Shown here one piece after another: positions 34,700-46,830 of a DNA stretch of 64,000 nt. The stretch comes from Thysanoteuthis rhombus (lineage: Eukaryota; Mollusca; Cephalopoda; Oegopsida; Thysanoteuthidae). Made by a program: the position numbers and the translations under genes. The stretch lies in the NCBI GenBank assembly GCA_963457665.1, contig OY735231.1, forward strand, positions 36,579,837 to 36,643,836, given 5' to 3'. The notes beneath the pieces are model-generated. The model was not told where the DNA came from. It was given only the letters and a program-made list of their open reading frames with translations, and did not search any database. Positions within the stretch are counted from its first letter, which is position 1. Every line of letters starts with the position of its first letter.

Positions 34700-35465
34700 A
34701 AGCCTCACCTTGATTTTGATCCCAGAAAGTGTGCAAAAACTTTTCCTATTGATTTTGACCCATAAAATTGGATGAAAGAATCACCCCACCATTTTGACTC
34801 CAAGAAGAGGGGAAAAAAGAATTCTCCATGCATTTTGACCCCTAAAACCTCCATTACAACACCTAATATTGTAGGGAAGGAATACTTCTTCCGTTTTGAC
34901 CATTAAAAGCAGAGAACAATCCTCCCTCCATTTAGACAACTAAAGGTGGAAGGAAACTGTCCCTCTAATTTTGAATGGAATGGAAAAGAATTTTCCTTCT
35001 ATTTTGAGCCCTAATGGTGAGGAACAAATCTCCCCTCCTTTTCAACCCATAATAGTGGAAAAAAAACCTTTCCATGTTGACCCCTAGAGTGGGAAATATC
35101 CCCACTTCAATTTTAATTTTAATTGGGAAAAGCTTTACAGCAGAAAAAAGAATTCCACCTTGAATTTCCTTGCCATTTTCACCACTATAATTGGGAAAGA
35201 GGAATTCCCCTTTGATTTTGAACCATGACGGAAGGAAAAAAGAATTCCATCTCGATTTTGACCCCTATAAGTGGAGAAAAATAGACCCTTCTTGATTTTT
35301 CCCATCCCCTCGAAAAGGAATTCTCCTCCATTTTGATCCCTAAAAGAGGAAAAAAGAATTTTCTATTTTAACTGGTATAAGTGAAAGAAAAAAATCTCCC
35401 ATAATCCTGACACCTTAGTGTGGAAAAAAAAGTTTCCCCTTAATTTTGACTCCCAAAGGTGAAAA
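34700..35465. repeat. minisatellite, unit about 36-40 bp, array 2
   Basis: About 20 units with ATTTTGACCCCTAAAAGTGG-like text, the same family and orientation as array 1 at 7330-8308. No flanking copy of the 26-bp inverted repeat of array 1 was found here. A short (CTGT)n run follows at about 35490-35518. Confidence 0.8.
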
Positions 35466-35839
35466 ATCCCTCTCTCCCTCTATCTCTCTCTGTGTCTGTC
35501 TGTCTGTCTGTCTGTCTCTGAGAACACATGGGTATTAAGTGGATTTTTATGGATTCTATGGTCTACAGAAGACATCTATAACATTCAATCACTTTCATAA
35601 TCTAAGGGATATAATCGATGTGGGGTTTTTTTCTTGGTGAAATATATATCTCGGAAATAATGCGTAGTATTTGTGTCCATTTGTCTTTAATAATCGTGGA
35701 AATCCTAAAAACTGTCACCCTTACAATATGAAATATATTATAAACACACATAAATACGTATATACACCAACTCACACACAGTACATTTAATGCTTTTGAT
35801 AAACCTAAGTTGAATGCTAAAATTGTAAATTTAGGTAAA

Positions 35840-35840
<1 letters not shown>

Positions 35841-35926
<86 letters not shown>
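35841..35926. repeat. (AGT)n-(AAT)n microsatellite
   Basis: Twelve or so AGT units run directly into about seventeen AAT units, then an A-run. Confidence 0.95.
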
Positions 35927-35931
<5 letters not shown>

Positions 35932-35984
35932 ATAAAAAAAAAAAAAACATTGCTGAGGTGATTTTCTGATATATCCTTTTTCGG

Positions 35985-36365
35985 AAAAATCCTGTAGCAG
36001 TCGCCTCCCTTAGACTATTTGAATCATGAAATATTATGCGAGTTATCTCCCTTAGACCATACAAATCACTGGCGTGCTAAATAAGAAAGACAAAGAAAAA
36101 TCGACAGATGGAGAGAGAAACAGAGAGACAGGGACAGAGAAAAGAGAGAGAGATTACCAGAATTTATTTCTTTTTATTTAACAAAAACAACAAAAAACAA
36201 CACTTGAGAAATATTGAAAATCTTTGATAATTGATTATATTTAGATATGCCGAGTGACATATAGAAAAATCACGATCGGAGTTGCCTCCCATAACCCAGG
36301 AAAGCATTGGATATTATAGGAGTTGCTTCCCTTAGATTATAGAATCCATAAAAATTGCGTACGTG
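35985..36365. repeat. dispersed repeats with TCTCCCTTAGACCAT core
   Basis: GTTATCTCCCTTAGACCAT occurs at about 36040, with relatives at about 36000 (CGCCTCCCTTAGACTAT) and 36280-36350. An inverted form with GGTCTAAGGGAGGTAAC lies at about 29385. The next 880 bp, to 37253, hold only a short TTG run (36598-36617) and no gene. Confidence 0.5.
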
Positions 36366-37253
36366 TACGCGTGCTATTGATAGGTTAGATAGCTTGTTTT
36401 TCGATGTCAATAAACGCTTACTTCTGCTTATTTATCAAGAACAATAGCAACATGAAAAAATATTTTGGTAATAACGATATTTGAATGAAGAGTTATGCAG
36501 ATAGACATTCAGAAGGAAAAATTCTTTCATATCTCCTGAGCAGCTATTATCATTTTTCCAAGACCATATTCTCCTCAAAACTCAACATAATCATTACTGT
36601 TGTTGTTGTTGTTGTTTTCGATTAATATGAATGATAGTAAATATTCCTATCCGAAATCCAACGAAAATGGGCCACATTATTTTACTCTATTCAACAGTCT
36701 CAAGGTTCAGAATATTGCCTGCTAAGAAAATATCAAATCTTGATGATTTTTACTGAGATTATTTCATTTTATTTCTTAAATGATCCATGTGTAGGGTCCT
36801 TTAATGTATTTCTCATTAGTTAACATTGATAATTGATTCAATTTGAACTTTCATTTTTGTTTGTCATTCATATATCACTTCTTGCTTTCCCGATTAAAAT
36901 TGTTTCATTTGTTAAATTCAAATCTATGCTTTTTTTAATCACCTTCTAACCTCTAAAATATACAATGGCTTCTTCAAGTCATTGTTAATATTCTGTCCTT
37001 ACTAACTTGTTATGCAATGGATCTCTTTTTTGTTATTTAAACATGTTTGTGTGTACTTTATTGTATAGGTTGTTCAGTTTAATGAGTTTGCTGTTTTCCA
37101 AAATTATTTATAGAGGAGCAATGTTTTTAGTAATTTTCCTCGGTTGTTATTATCAAGTGTGAAGTATTTTACAAAAAAAAATTAAACTTGCAAATTAATA
37201 AACACAGAGGAATGAGATGAAGTGAAAGATAAAGTATTGCTAATAGCAATATA

Positions 37254-38310
37254 GGGCGACCCAAAATCTGTTCAATTTTATTAAGTAAAAATAAAAGACA
37301 ATTTTTTTTATATTTTCAACACTTGACTTTATTGAACAACATATTCAGTTTTGTTTCCTTATCTTCTGCTGCCTTTTTAACTTCATAATACCATCCATTA
37401 AGAATTTTCCATATTTCTCAGCAAAGAACTGTTCTGGGTGCCTTTTGCAATCTTCCAGGAGAATTTGGTAAAGACCGAAATACATGGTAACCAAAGGTGC
37501 AATATCTGGTGAATACAGTGAATGAGTGAGAATTTCCTAACCAAGTTGTATCAATTTTTGCCTGGTTACCTAAGTTATTATCGTGATAAAACATTATGCC
37601 TTTTCTCTTGAGTAATTCTGAATGTTTTTTTTTTGATTTCTACCTTCAATTTGCCTAACGTGGAGCAGCACTTGTTTGAATCAATCATTTAGTTCATTAG
37701 AAAGAATATTCTCTTCCAATCCCATAAAATCACCTAGAGTAGCTAAAAACTAGCCTATCTTTGTTGTAATGAGTGGTGATTTATCTCACTTGTCCTATAT
37801 AGATCTTTGCATTCAGATGTTGTCGTTTAGTATCCACAGAGCCATATTGAGAATATTTGGGACAAAGCAATGTACTGAGGTCCCTAATCCTTCTTGCTCC
37901 AAACATTAAAATTGAGTTATTATTTTTCAAATTGAATTTTAGGGCCTTTCATATTGTAAGGCAGGCAATGCACCACTTATCACAAATGGTTTCAAAAACA
38001 AAACATTTGAAGACAGACCAGTAATTTTTTTTTTTGTTTAACTCATGTTGAAGTCACAATCACAGATGATGTAAATGATTTTTAATGCTTGCTTTGGATA
38101 CTTTTACTATCTATTCCAATGTATAACATTGATTATTCTCGATATCTTGATTTGATTCATATCAACCTAAACTCGTCTACTGTGGAGCATCGTTCAGCAA
38201 GGAATTTCCAGGAAGATTTCTTGCAAACCACTTTTGATAAGAACAATTATTCATAGTACCTTCTCCATGAATTGTACTAATTATTTTAGCCTTTGAATCA
38301 CATTTTTAGC
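37254..38310 (-). mobile_element. dead mariner-type transposon
   Basis: On the minus strand a decayed transposase can be followed. It has an N-terminal HTH-like TIHGEG then SYQKWFAR (about 38250), the HDN motif in IMFYHDNNLGNQAK (about 37590), HSLYSPDIAP (about 37520), then LEDCKRHPEQFFAEKYGKFL (about 37420). It ends in MDGIMKL. Stops and frameshifts are frequent, and the last catalytic Asp (normally SDY after SPDIAP) is absent. The left end reads GGGCGACCCAAAATCTG. No matching right inverted repeat was found. Confidence 0.75.
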
Positions 38311-38709
38311 CTCCTTAAAATAAAATGCTTTAAATATTGCTTATCTTATTCCATCTACAAATTTAGAATCATTAAACAAAAATATATCAATATTGACATT
38401 TGTTAAATGCACAGAAAAGACAGCTTTTAGGATACAATCAAAAGTGATAATTGAATTGATTAAATGCTCAATCTCTTTTCCTTGAGGCATACAATTGAAA
38501 AACTTAATTCAGAAGTACATCTGGACAAATCATCTTGCATTTTTCTGTAGCAGATGCTATGAAAGAAAGCAATCATATGTCATATAACGTCCCTAACATA
38601 TTGACTTGATAACAAGTTTAGTCAGTCTAGTAATATCAACTTGATATCAGTTTTTATAAGATAAAGCATTGTTAACCATTATTGATATTTTATTGGTATT
38701 TCATTCATC

Positions 38710-38920
38710 TTTATTTTCTATTAATATTTCATTCATCTGAGGAAGGAATGATGCGATTTCAAGTCTCGCCTGGAGCATATTCATTATTTCTGATCCATAT
38801 TTTCTACTGATGACCATAGACTGACAGGCTGAGTAGTTACAATAAAAAAAACAACTAAATTTAAGATGAATGAAATACTGGTCAAAATTGATAATTATTC
38901 ATTCAGCCTACTTTTATTTA
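38710..38920 (+). repeat. SINE-like family, copy 1 (3' region)
   Basis: It contains CTGACAGGCTGAGTAGTTAC, AACAACTAAATTTAAGATGA and TGAAATACTGGTCAAAATTG. These blocks recur in the same order at 43790-43930, 44285-44465 and 46630-46830. No reading frame is present. Confidence 0.55.
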
Positions 38921-39489
38921 TTTTTGAATATAAATAATTTCTGAAAATTAATTATCCCATCAGCTAATAAATCGTCAGGATATCATTCTAGGCCCCTTCA
39001 TGACATTTTTCAGAGGAGTAGGGGCTACTTGGCAGTGATAAAGAATTTATGATCATTAAAATTTAAAAAATTTAAGAGGTACACTAAATAACTTGCCATA
39101 AAATTAGTAATGTGTAGAATAAATATTTCAATTTTCTGATACAAAATATAAATCTAAGCTTCATCTAATACTTTATAAAGCTTGAATAAAAGGCTAAAAT
39201 CTCACTTTTTTTCTACATTTGATAATCTGCAAGTGATTCTCAGAGCTTTCAGATTTATCAAAAATAATCTTGAAATTAGAAATATCAATAAAATAAAGCT
39301 CATACAAATAGAATGCTTATTTAACTATAAAGCACTCAGAGAGCTCTTACCTCTTCCAATTCCATACACTCACAAAATTGGATGAAAATCAGTTTACAAT
39401 AGCTACAGGGAGGTAACAGGGTTTCACTTTTGAACTATTGTTCACCTCTTCTTAATATATGAACAAATATCTCTCAATCAAAAATAAAT

Positions 39490-39660
39490 TTCTGGATTGG
39501 CCCCATAATTTGACAAATTCTTCTTTAGCACAATGGCTCACTCTTCCATGAGATTTTAATGAAACTCATTGTCAATTTTAGGAGATAGTGTGCAGACAAA
39601 CAGACAGACATTAGTGAATACATGTACCTTTTCCAACATCATTAGCAGAAATAAATAAAT
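39490..39660. repeat. single copy of the 160-bp repeat unit
   Basis: TGGATTGGCCCCATAATTTG, CATGAGATTTTAATGAAA and GTGTGCAGACAAACAGACAG match the units of the 16118-16760 array. The rest of 38925-40150 is AT-rich without features. Confidence 0.5.
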
Positions 39661-40149
39661 GATAAAATACTTCCACTCATATTTTTTCCAAGTATTCTAT
39701 GGTAATTTAAGAGCTTTAAAAGTTATGAGTAATATTAAAATCTTTTGAAATTTCATAAAGATCCTTTTCAGTGATTTCAGTTTTAATCAGCAAGTTCTGA
39801 TTACTCCAAAATGGTCGATACACAAACAATATATTTGTTTTATTTATTAAATGAAATCTCTGACTCTGCTGCCACAGTTCCATAAGAATTCAAGAAGATA
39901 TCAAGCTTAGAACGTTGAGAAATTTATCATTTCTCCACTAAGAAAAACACAGGCACCATGGAAGGAGTCAGGAAGGAAAACATTAGTTAGATTTTAACAA
40001 GAATACAACTTGATATTATACAGTTGTGATTTCAATCTCTCTTATGATACCCACTCACCTAACACCATTTGGTGGGGGCGGAGAATACATCCAAAGGTAA
40101 AGATTTGGTGAAATGCTGGTATAATTATACATTAATTTAAATGGACTAG

Positions 40150-40430
40150 TGTCATCATCTTGGCTGTTATAGTCACAATATTTCAGCCATTGTACCGTTT
40201 CCTTCTTCAGGTGTACAGCATAATTGGTAATCGTCTAGGTATTTCGAACTGAACCACTTATTGAATCCACAGGGGTGAATTATGCTTATTCTGCTGTCCC
40301 TACCAGAGGATATTTCATGTCAGTTGATCTTTTTTTTACACTACCTGACCCAAGGACTGAATCCACGACCACCATACAGATTACTACATACACTTAACCA
40401 TATGCTCTGTAGGACATTTTGAAATGCAGA
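40150..40430 (-). repeat. tRNA-derived SINE
   Basis: On the minus strand a tRNA-like head has GCATATGGTTAAGTG in the A-box place and GGATTCAGTCC in the B-box place (40340-40415). It is followed by a body ending in GAAATATTGTGACTATAACA. Positions 40431-41368 contain T-runs (about 40961-41011) and nothing else recognised. Confidence 0.55.
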
Positions 40431-41368
40431 TCTGGAAGAATCCTATTATGGAATCTTTCTTATTTCACTGGCTAAAACCAATTTTGGAATAAGCCAATCA
40501 AAACTCTGTGAAGCAAAAATGATGAAGGATGAATATAATAGTTGATAAAAAAAACTTCCAACAATGGCTCATTTCTAACCTGAGCCAACTCATATTAAAA
40601 AAAAGTCGTTTCTCTTGAATAATAATTGCTAGAAAATAGATGTATGCCATTCTTTTTAAAAGTTAGAACAGAAATCAACAAAAGCGTTATAATTTAGAAA
40701 AGCAATGCAAAAAAGCAGGAAAACAAAGAAAATCATATGTAAAGTAGAAAAGGATCATTTTATTGAGAGCATACAGAGATTGAAAGCAGAAAGTTAATAT
40801 GATGCACAGAGTATAGAGTCTCCCACTGTGAGGGAGAGGAACATCACAGTTAGACAAGCAACAGGCATAAAATCAGTGAAAGCTGGCAGATTAGAACAGA
40901 TTTTATCATCACAGACACCTTAACAAAACATGTTCATAAAAAAAGAAATTTGATCAGCCATTTTTTTTTTTTTTTGTTAATGTCTAATTTCTTTTTTTTT
41001 TCATTTTTTTTTATAAATCATAGCAGAGTCTAAGTGTAATCTACTTGGTTGAAACTTGGTCAAAAGGAAGCTAAATAATCTTATATAACCATGCAAAGAC
41101 ATTAATCATTGGAGAATAATAGCCAAGAGAAATTATAGAATATTTAAATTTTTGATTTATTTTCAAAGGCAATTTCCAGTCACCGAATGTAATAGATTAT
41201 AACAAATTTTTATTATGACAAGCTAAACAGTTAAACAGATTGAACATAATTTATTCTATAAAAACGTTTAGCCTGTCATAATAAACAAAAACAGAATTTA
41301 TTGAAATTTAAACAAAAGGAAATTCTCTATCTTGTTCAAGTTTCCAGTATTATTTACCAGGTTTAACC

Positions 41369-41497
41369 AGTCCACTGCCATGGACGAGATAAGTCGCTTT
41401 AATGAGTCAACAGTCTAGTACCATGGATGAGATAACGAGTCTTAATAAGTCATCAGTCGAATGCCACAGAAAAGATAACTTGTCTTATAATAAAGTG
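41369..41497. repeat. 3 x 43-bp tandem repeat
   Basis: Three units of 43 bp, each starting AGTC and containing CCATGGA-GAGATAA-like text. The third is the most diverged. From here to about 43550 no gene or repeat is recognised. Confidence 0.7.
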
Positions 41498-43554
41498 TTA
41501 TTTTTGCAAGATTGCAAAACCCAACAAGATACTGTAAAGCATGCTCACAAAATGCAAAATAGCAAGAGAATATATATACGAATGTACTGAATGTAAGGTG
41601 GCTTTATGTGTAGATCTAGCTTCAAGATATTTTATACTCATTTAAATTATCGAAATATTTTATTTCAGCACATTTATGTGATATTATATCTATCAAATAT
41701 TCTGTTGTACATATTAGTTGATTTGCATGAAATTAAAATCGTTTTAAACATGCAATGAAGACTTCCTATTTTCAGCAATTTTTTACCCAGAAAACCCAGC
41801 ACAGAGGCTACAATGTTAAAAGATATACTTGTCAGTGAACAGGTTAAACATTTTCTCAGATGAAACTGAAATAACATAGAGAGCAAGGGCTGCAAATTCT
41901 AAAAATTTATAATTAATCACATTGTATTAATTACTATCGAACAATGGCATTCATTCAATCCAATTTTATTCATACTCTTCCTTTTGTAAAAATAAACATT
42001 TATCTTATTTAGTTTTTACATTCATGCAATCAAAAAATATAAATTGGCAACGTTCATCAAAACGGAAAAAAGTTCAAACAACGACTACTGCATGGTTATA
42101 AAGTTTAAATTCTTTATTTTTTGGGGGTTTTTTTTATATTTAAAGGCTTCTATGTGCTCAGGGTTTTTGCAGGAAACTATTTATCTACAATTATAATGGG
42201 AATATGTCACTACGTCTATATACCTACAAGTATATATAACAGTGTAGAAAAAATAGTTAAAGACTACATATTTCAAGGGCTGACCAAATTTTCAATGTTC
42301 CCTCAACATGTTAAATCAATTACATATGCATTTTTAATAAGTCAGTGTTTGGGGAAGGGAAGTGGAAAAACAATTTGTTAACAATTACTTTTGTAAATTG
42401 ATTTATTTCTGCTCAAACAGGTTAGTGTAAGCTTGCAGCCATTTAATATAAAAAAGCGTTGATATAAAAAGCCAGACGAGCAATACAAGATTTATAGAAG
42501 CGCATCAACCTTTCAAAGTTGATTATTAAAGTAATGCTACCAAGCAAGAACAAGAGTTAAAAATACATGCAACTTTTAGTATTGATGTTAATATCAATAC
42601 TAGGATGAAATTTGAAAGCACAGAGTAGAAAAATAAGGTTTTCAGGGGAAAAAAAAATTGCAATTTGGGGTAACATTTTAATGAGCAATTTTTTTTCCAT
42701 TCCATAAATGCCAATAGAATACCATGAGACAAATATCTACCCAAATCAAAATTTATCTACCAATCGCAGTTTAATACAGCAATCTTGTGCAATGAAACAT
42801 TTCTAAACAATGTTACTACATTCTATTCAAGAGTTCAGTATATTTTAAAGTAACATTAGTTTACTATTTTTTTTAATGAGAAAGTGAGAATTATTTTATG
42901 TTTCTATGTATCAAAATTAAATGTTCTGTGTAGATTGTGACATTGTTAAAATATCATATGCAAAATATACAAGATCAGAATTTCAGTAGTTTACATATTT
43001 ACATTTAAAATAAAAATCACAAGAACAATATAAATCCATTAATTTTTCATTAACTTAATTGCCCTAATATATGAATGCATTTCAGCCTTGAATGATCATC
43101 TGGTGAGATAAAATTGTTGCTCAGAGGTAAATAATTTGTTTCAAAGTCCAGTTCAGAGGGATGTAAAGCTGAACAGAAGAATGACAAATGAAGTCAATTG
43201 GTATTTTACACTCTCTGACAAAAGATATAATGATAAAAATATAATTCTAAATTAAATAATTCTAAAGATAAATAGCCTTTTATGAAATTCTTCATGGTCA
43301 AGTGAAATTGTGGGAGAAAAAAAAATTTTTAGGTGCCATGGAAAGAAAAATAAAGACTACTTTTTACAAAACTGAAATGAGTTTAAAATCTAAAACACTT
43401 TTGCACAAAGGAGAGAAAAATGACTTTTTCTACTCAAATGCAATGGTTTGATTTCCCATGAGATTAACACCTAAACATTTACGGCACACAATGAGAGAAC
43501 TGGTGGGTGATCTTAATACCAACACTCTCCTTCTCCTTCTGAAAAATGTCTGCT

Positions 43555-43732
43555 TATATACATATGAGTATATACATATATATATGTATATATATTTATG
43601 TGTATGTATATACATGAGTGTATATATACATTTATATATGTATACACATATTAGTGTGTGTATATATATATATACATTTATGTATGTATATAGATATTAA
43701 TGTACAAATATATATTTATGTATGTATATATA
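43555..43732. repeat. degenerate TA/TG microsatellite
   Basis: Mixed TATATACATA and TGTATGTATA text without a fixed register. Confidence 0.8.
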
Positions 43733-43789
43733 TAATGCGAAAATGAGTACGAAACATGAAGGAAAATCCAGTGCCAGACTTTTGCTTTT

Positions 43790-43930
43790 TGCTTTTTTTT
43801 TTATTCATCAATAATGTCACATTATTTTGGCATAAAATGAGTCTGAGAGTTGCAATGAAGAGCAACTGAAATAAGAATGAAAGAAATACTAAAAAAAATT
43901 AATAATTATTTACAATGCTTCATTTTACGA
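43790..43930 (+). repeat. SINE-like family, copy 2
   Basis: It carries GAGTCTGAGAGTTGCAATGA, AGAGCAACTGAAATAAGAAT and GAAAGAAATACT, in the order seen in the other three copies. Confidence 0.5.
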
Positions 43931-44284
43931 AATTCGAAAGAAAATATTACAACTCAAGAGCATCATGAAAGACTAAATAAACTTTGAGAAATGTATGAAA
44001 ATGATATTTATGTTATTTATTTATTATTAATGTTGTGTTATTTATATTTATGATATTTAAGAATTAATTTTTATCATCAATCCCTTCAATTTATTAATGT
44101 TACTTTATTTCTATAAGTGAAAGATCTGTGAAAATGTAGTAAATGTATTGCGACACTAAATCAGGAAGAATAAAAAGTAAATCCCAGCAATAAATTCAAG
44201 ATTATTACTAATTTGAATGCATTAACTTATGATTAAACTAATTTTGACTAAAGAAACAAACACTTTTATTAGATTTGATCTTCT

Positions 44285-44465
44285 GCCAGAGCAGTAGCCG
44301 TACATAGCCAGTCTCACCTAGAGTCTATCCCTTATTTCTGATCTGCACTCTTACTGCTGTAGACTGACATTCTAAGGAATCGCTAAAAAAGCAACTAAAA
44401 TCAAGATTTTAAAGAAAACTAGTCATTGTTGACAAGGCTTCATCTGATATAAATAAATCAAGATA
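44285..44465 (+). repeat. SINE-like family, copy 3
   Basis: It carries CTGCTGTAGACTGACATTCT, AAGCAACTAAAATCAAGAT and GACAAGGCTTCATCTGATAT. The last block is also found at the end of copy 4. Confidence 0.5.
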
Positions 44466-44590
44466 AAACACTCCTATGTTTATCCAGGAATGTAACAAAG
44501 TTATTTGCTTTTTTTTTTCATCGTTTTGCTTTTTTAGCTCTCAGAAAATAATTATGATCAGCAGTAGCCAGCTGTTAGCATTTTGTAATC

Positions 44591-44684
44591 TCCCAAACTC
44601 AAGTTTAATGGAATCTCCCAAACACAAGTCTAATGGAATCTCCCAAACACAAGTTTAATGGAATCTCCCAAACACAAGTTTAAT
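44591..44684. repeat. 25-bp tandem repeat, about 3.8 units
   Basis: The unit TCCCAAACACAAGTTTAATG then GAATC is repeated with very few changes, so the array is young. Confidence 0.85.
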
Positions 44685-45387
44685 TACTGTTGCAAGTGCC
44701 AAAACTTAGCCCAAGATTTACAGTGTAATGAACAAGCAAGATGATCATATCAAAACACCTATGATCTATATTTCTGGAACAACAGATCAAAAACTGAATC
44801 GATATTCTCAAAGTGACTGCGTGTTCAAGAAACAAAGAAAAATAAAGATGTAGTCAATATTAGAGCCATGCAATTAAAACTGATGCACGAAACAATTCAA
44901 CAGCCAAACAAGCTTATTTCCATATGCAAGAAAAGTTGAATCTCTGAGTGATTCAGTTGTAAGTAGCGGCAGGCTATTAGTGAACAATCAGACAAATTTA
45001 TTCAATTAAGTAACTGCCTTAATATTGACAATTTATTCACTAATAATTACATACACCGTAATGACAAGAGCAAAATATAGTGGCAGGGTAGATTATAACC
45101 TACATGGACTTTGCATACCTACTCTTTCAGAGCCCTGGTATCCAGAGACAAGACACCATATGAGAATCCACGAATCTTTCTGGTGCACCTTGTTATTCAC
45201 TGACACATGACAGCATCAGTTCTTTCCATGGAGAACAATCGAGTATCACAAACAGCTTCAACCTGTGGAGAGATTACTAGGCTCACAATTGGCCATGTTT
45301 TTTTTTTGTTTTGTTTTTTTTTTTGCTGCTTTAATTTTTTTCAATATTTAATAATAACATAAGTTAAAGATTTGAAAATAAGAAGAA

Positions 45388-45447
45388 GAAGAAGAAGAAG
45401 ATGAGGAAAAAGAAGATGCAGAAGAAGAAGAAGAAGAAGAAGAAGAA
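45388..45447. repeat. (GAA)n tract
   Basis: An imperfect GAA repeat with GAT and AAA interruptions. It is followed at 45480-45770 by an unusually GC-richer block with CATACCTAAGCCTAAGGCTC text that I cannot identify. It may be an inserted repeat. Confidence 0.7.
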
Positions 45448-46569
45448 ATCTTTGAGGAAACAGCAGTAAAGATATTAATTGGAATCTATTCCGAGCTTTG
45501 TGATGGGCAGGGCCTATGAGAGGGGGAGTGCAGGGGGTTCATCATACCTAAGCCTAAGGCTCCAAAAGAAGCCCGAAAATTTCCAAGGATCTCAGGACAA
45601 AAAAACCAACAGGATGACTAATGGAATAGGGGAGTTGGGTCCAAAAGAAACTTTGTACCCGCTGATTGAATTCCTCTTAGAGGCCCTGGTGATGAGCCAT
45701 ACCAGATACCAAAAACCGCAAAGTATCGCCTTACAAATTCTTACCCGGTTTCATTTTTCCGTATTTTAGATAAACGGTAAAATTTAAATGCAAGAACTGG
45801 TAGTGTCGTTAGTCAATTTATTAAGGAGTCACTAAGATCTGCTCACATCACTTTTAAGTGAAAACTTAGCTAAAAAGGTAGGACTTCACTTACACTTTGT
45901 TTGAAGACAACTAAGAAACAGAAAATGGGAATATTAGCCAAAACCTGGTTCATTTGTTTTTCTTTCCACAGAAGTGATGAGAAACAGGTACAATTCTCAA
46001 ATAATTTGCTCAATCATTTGGAATTGGTTACTTTATACTTATTACCTTTTTCAGTGATTTTTTTATTGATGCTTGCATAAAAAACATCAATGAAAAGAGT
46101 TATTTACAGATATCAAAAAAATAAAACAAACTTGCTTTTCCTAATTGAGAGGCAAGACGTCAATATAAACAATGTGACTCATTGATTATACAGACACACT
46201 ACCCAATCATTCATCAAAAATGCACAGACATCAAATTGGTCTCTGTACACTCATCAACTCTATTTCTTAACATAGGTGTTTTTATTACAAAACTTAATCT
46301 ACTATTAAGATATCTTTGTGATACTACTAATCAAATTTATTAGAACTAGTTAATCTAAGATGAGAGCATCTACAAATGAGCAAAATAGAAATCAAATATA
46401 GAAATGATTAAATTCTAAAGAAAAATATGTACACTTTCCAACATTATTAATTTTTGACTAGCATTTTCTTTCATCTTGAACTTCTTACTTCCTTTTTATC
46501 ACAACTTACTCAACCTTTCACTCTACACAGTGAGTAAACCCTTAAACTCATTATATTTGATTTTTCTGA

Positions 46570-46830
46570 CAGCCATAATTGCACTAGTGGCTCAGTAGTT
46601 ATAGAGGTACCATACATGGCTTCCCGAGGTAGAAGGGATACAAATTTGAGTCAGGCTTACTGCTCACTCTTTATTCCCTATCTGTGCTTTTTACTCACTG
46701 TAATAGATTAACAGTCTGAGTGAGTTGCAATGAAAAGCAACTGAAAAATTTACCATGAAAGAAAATACTTGTCAAAAATTAACACTGGTTGACAATGCTT
46801 TATCTAATAAAAAAAATAAATCAGAATAAT
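46570..46830 (+). repeat. SINE-like family, copy 4, with tRNA-like head
   Basis: The head AGTGGCTCAGTAGTTATAGA is a good A box of a tRNA-derived SINE. The B box (GATACAAATTTGAGTC) is decayed. The body then has AACAGTCTGAGTGAGTTGCA, AAAAGCAACTGAAA and GTTGACAATGCTTTATCTAA, shared with copies 1-3. Confidence 0.65.
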
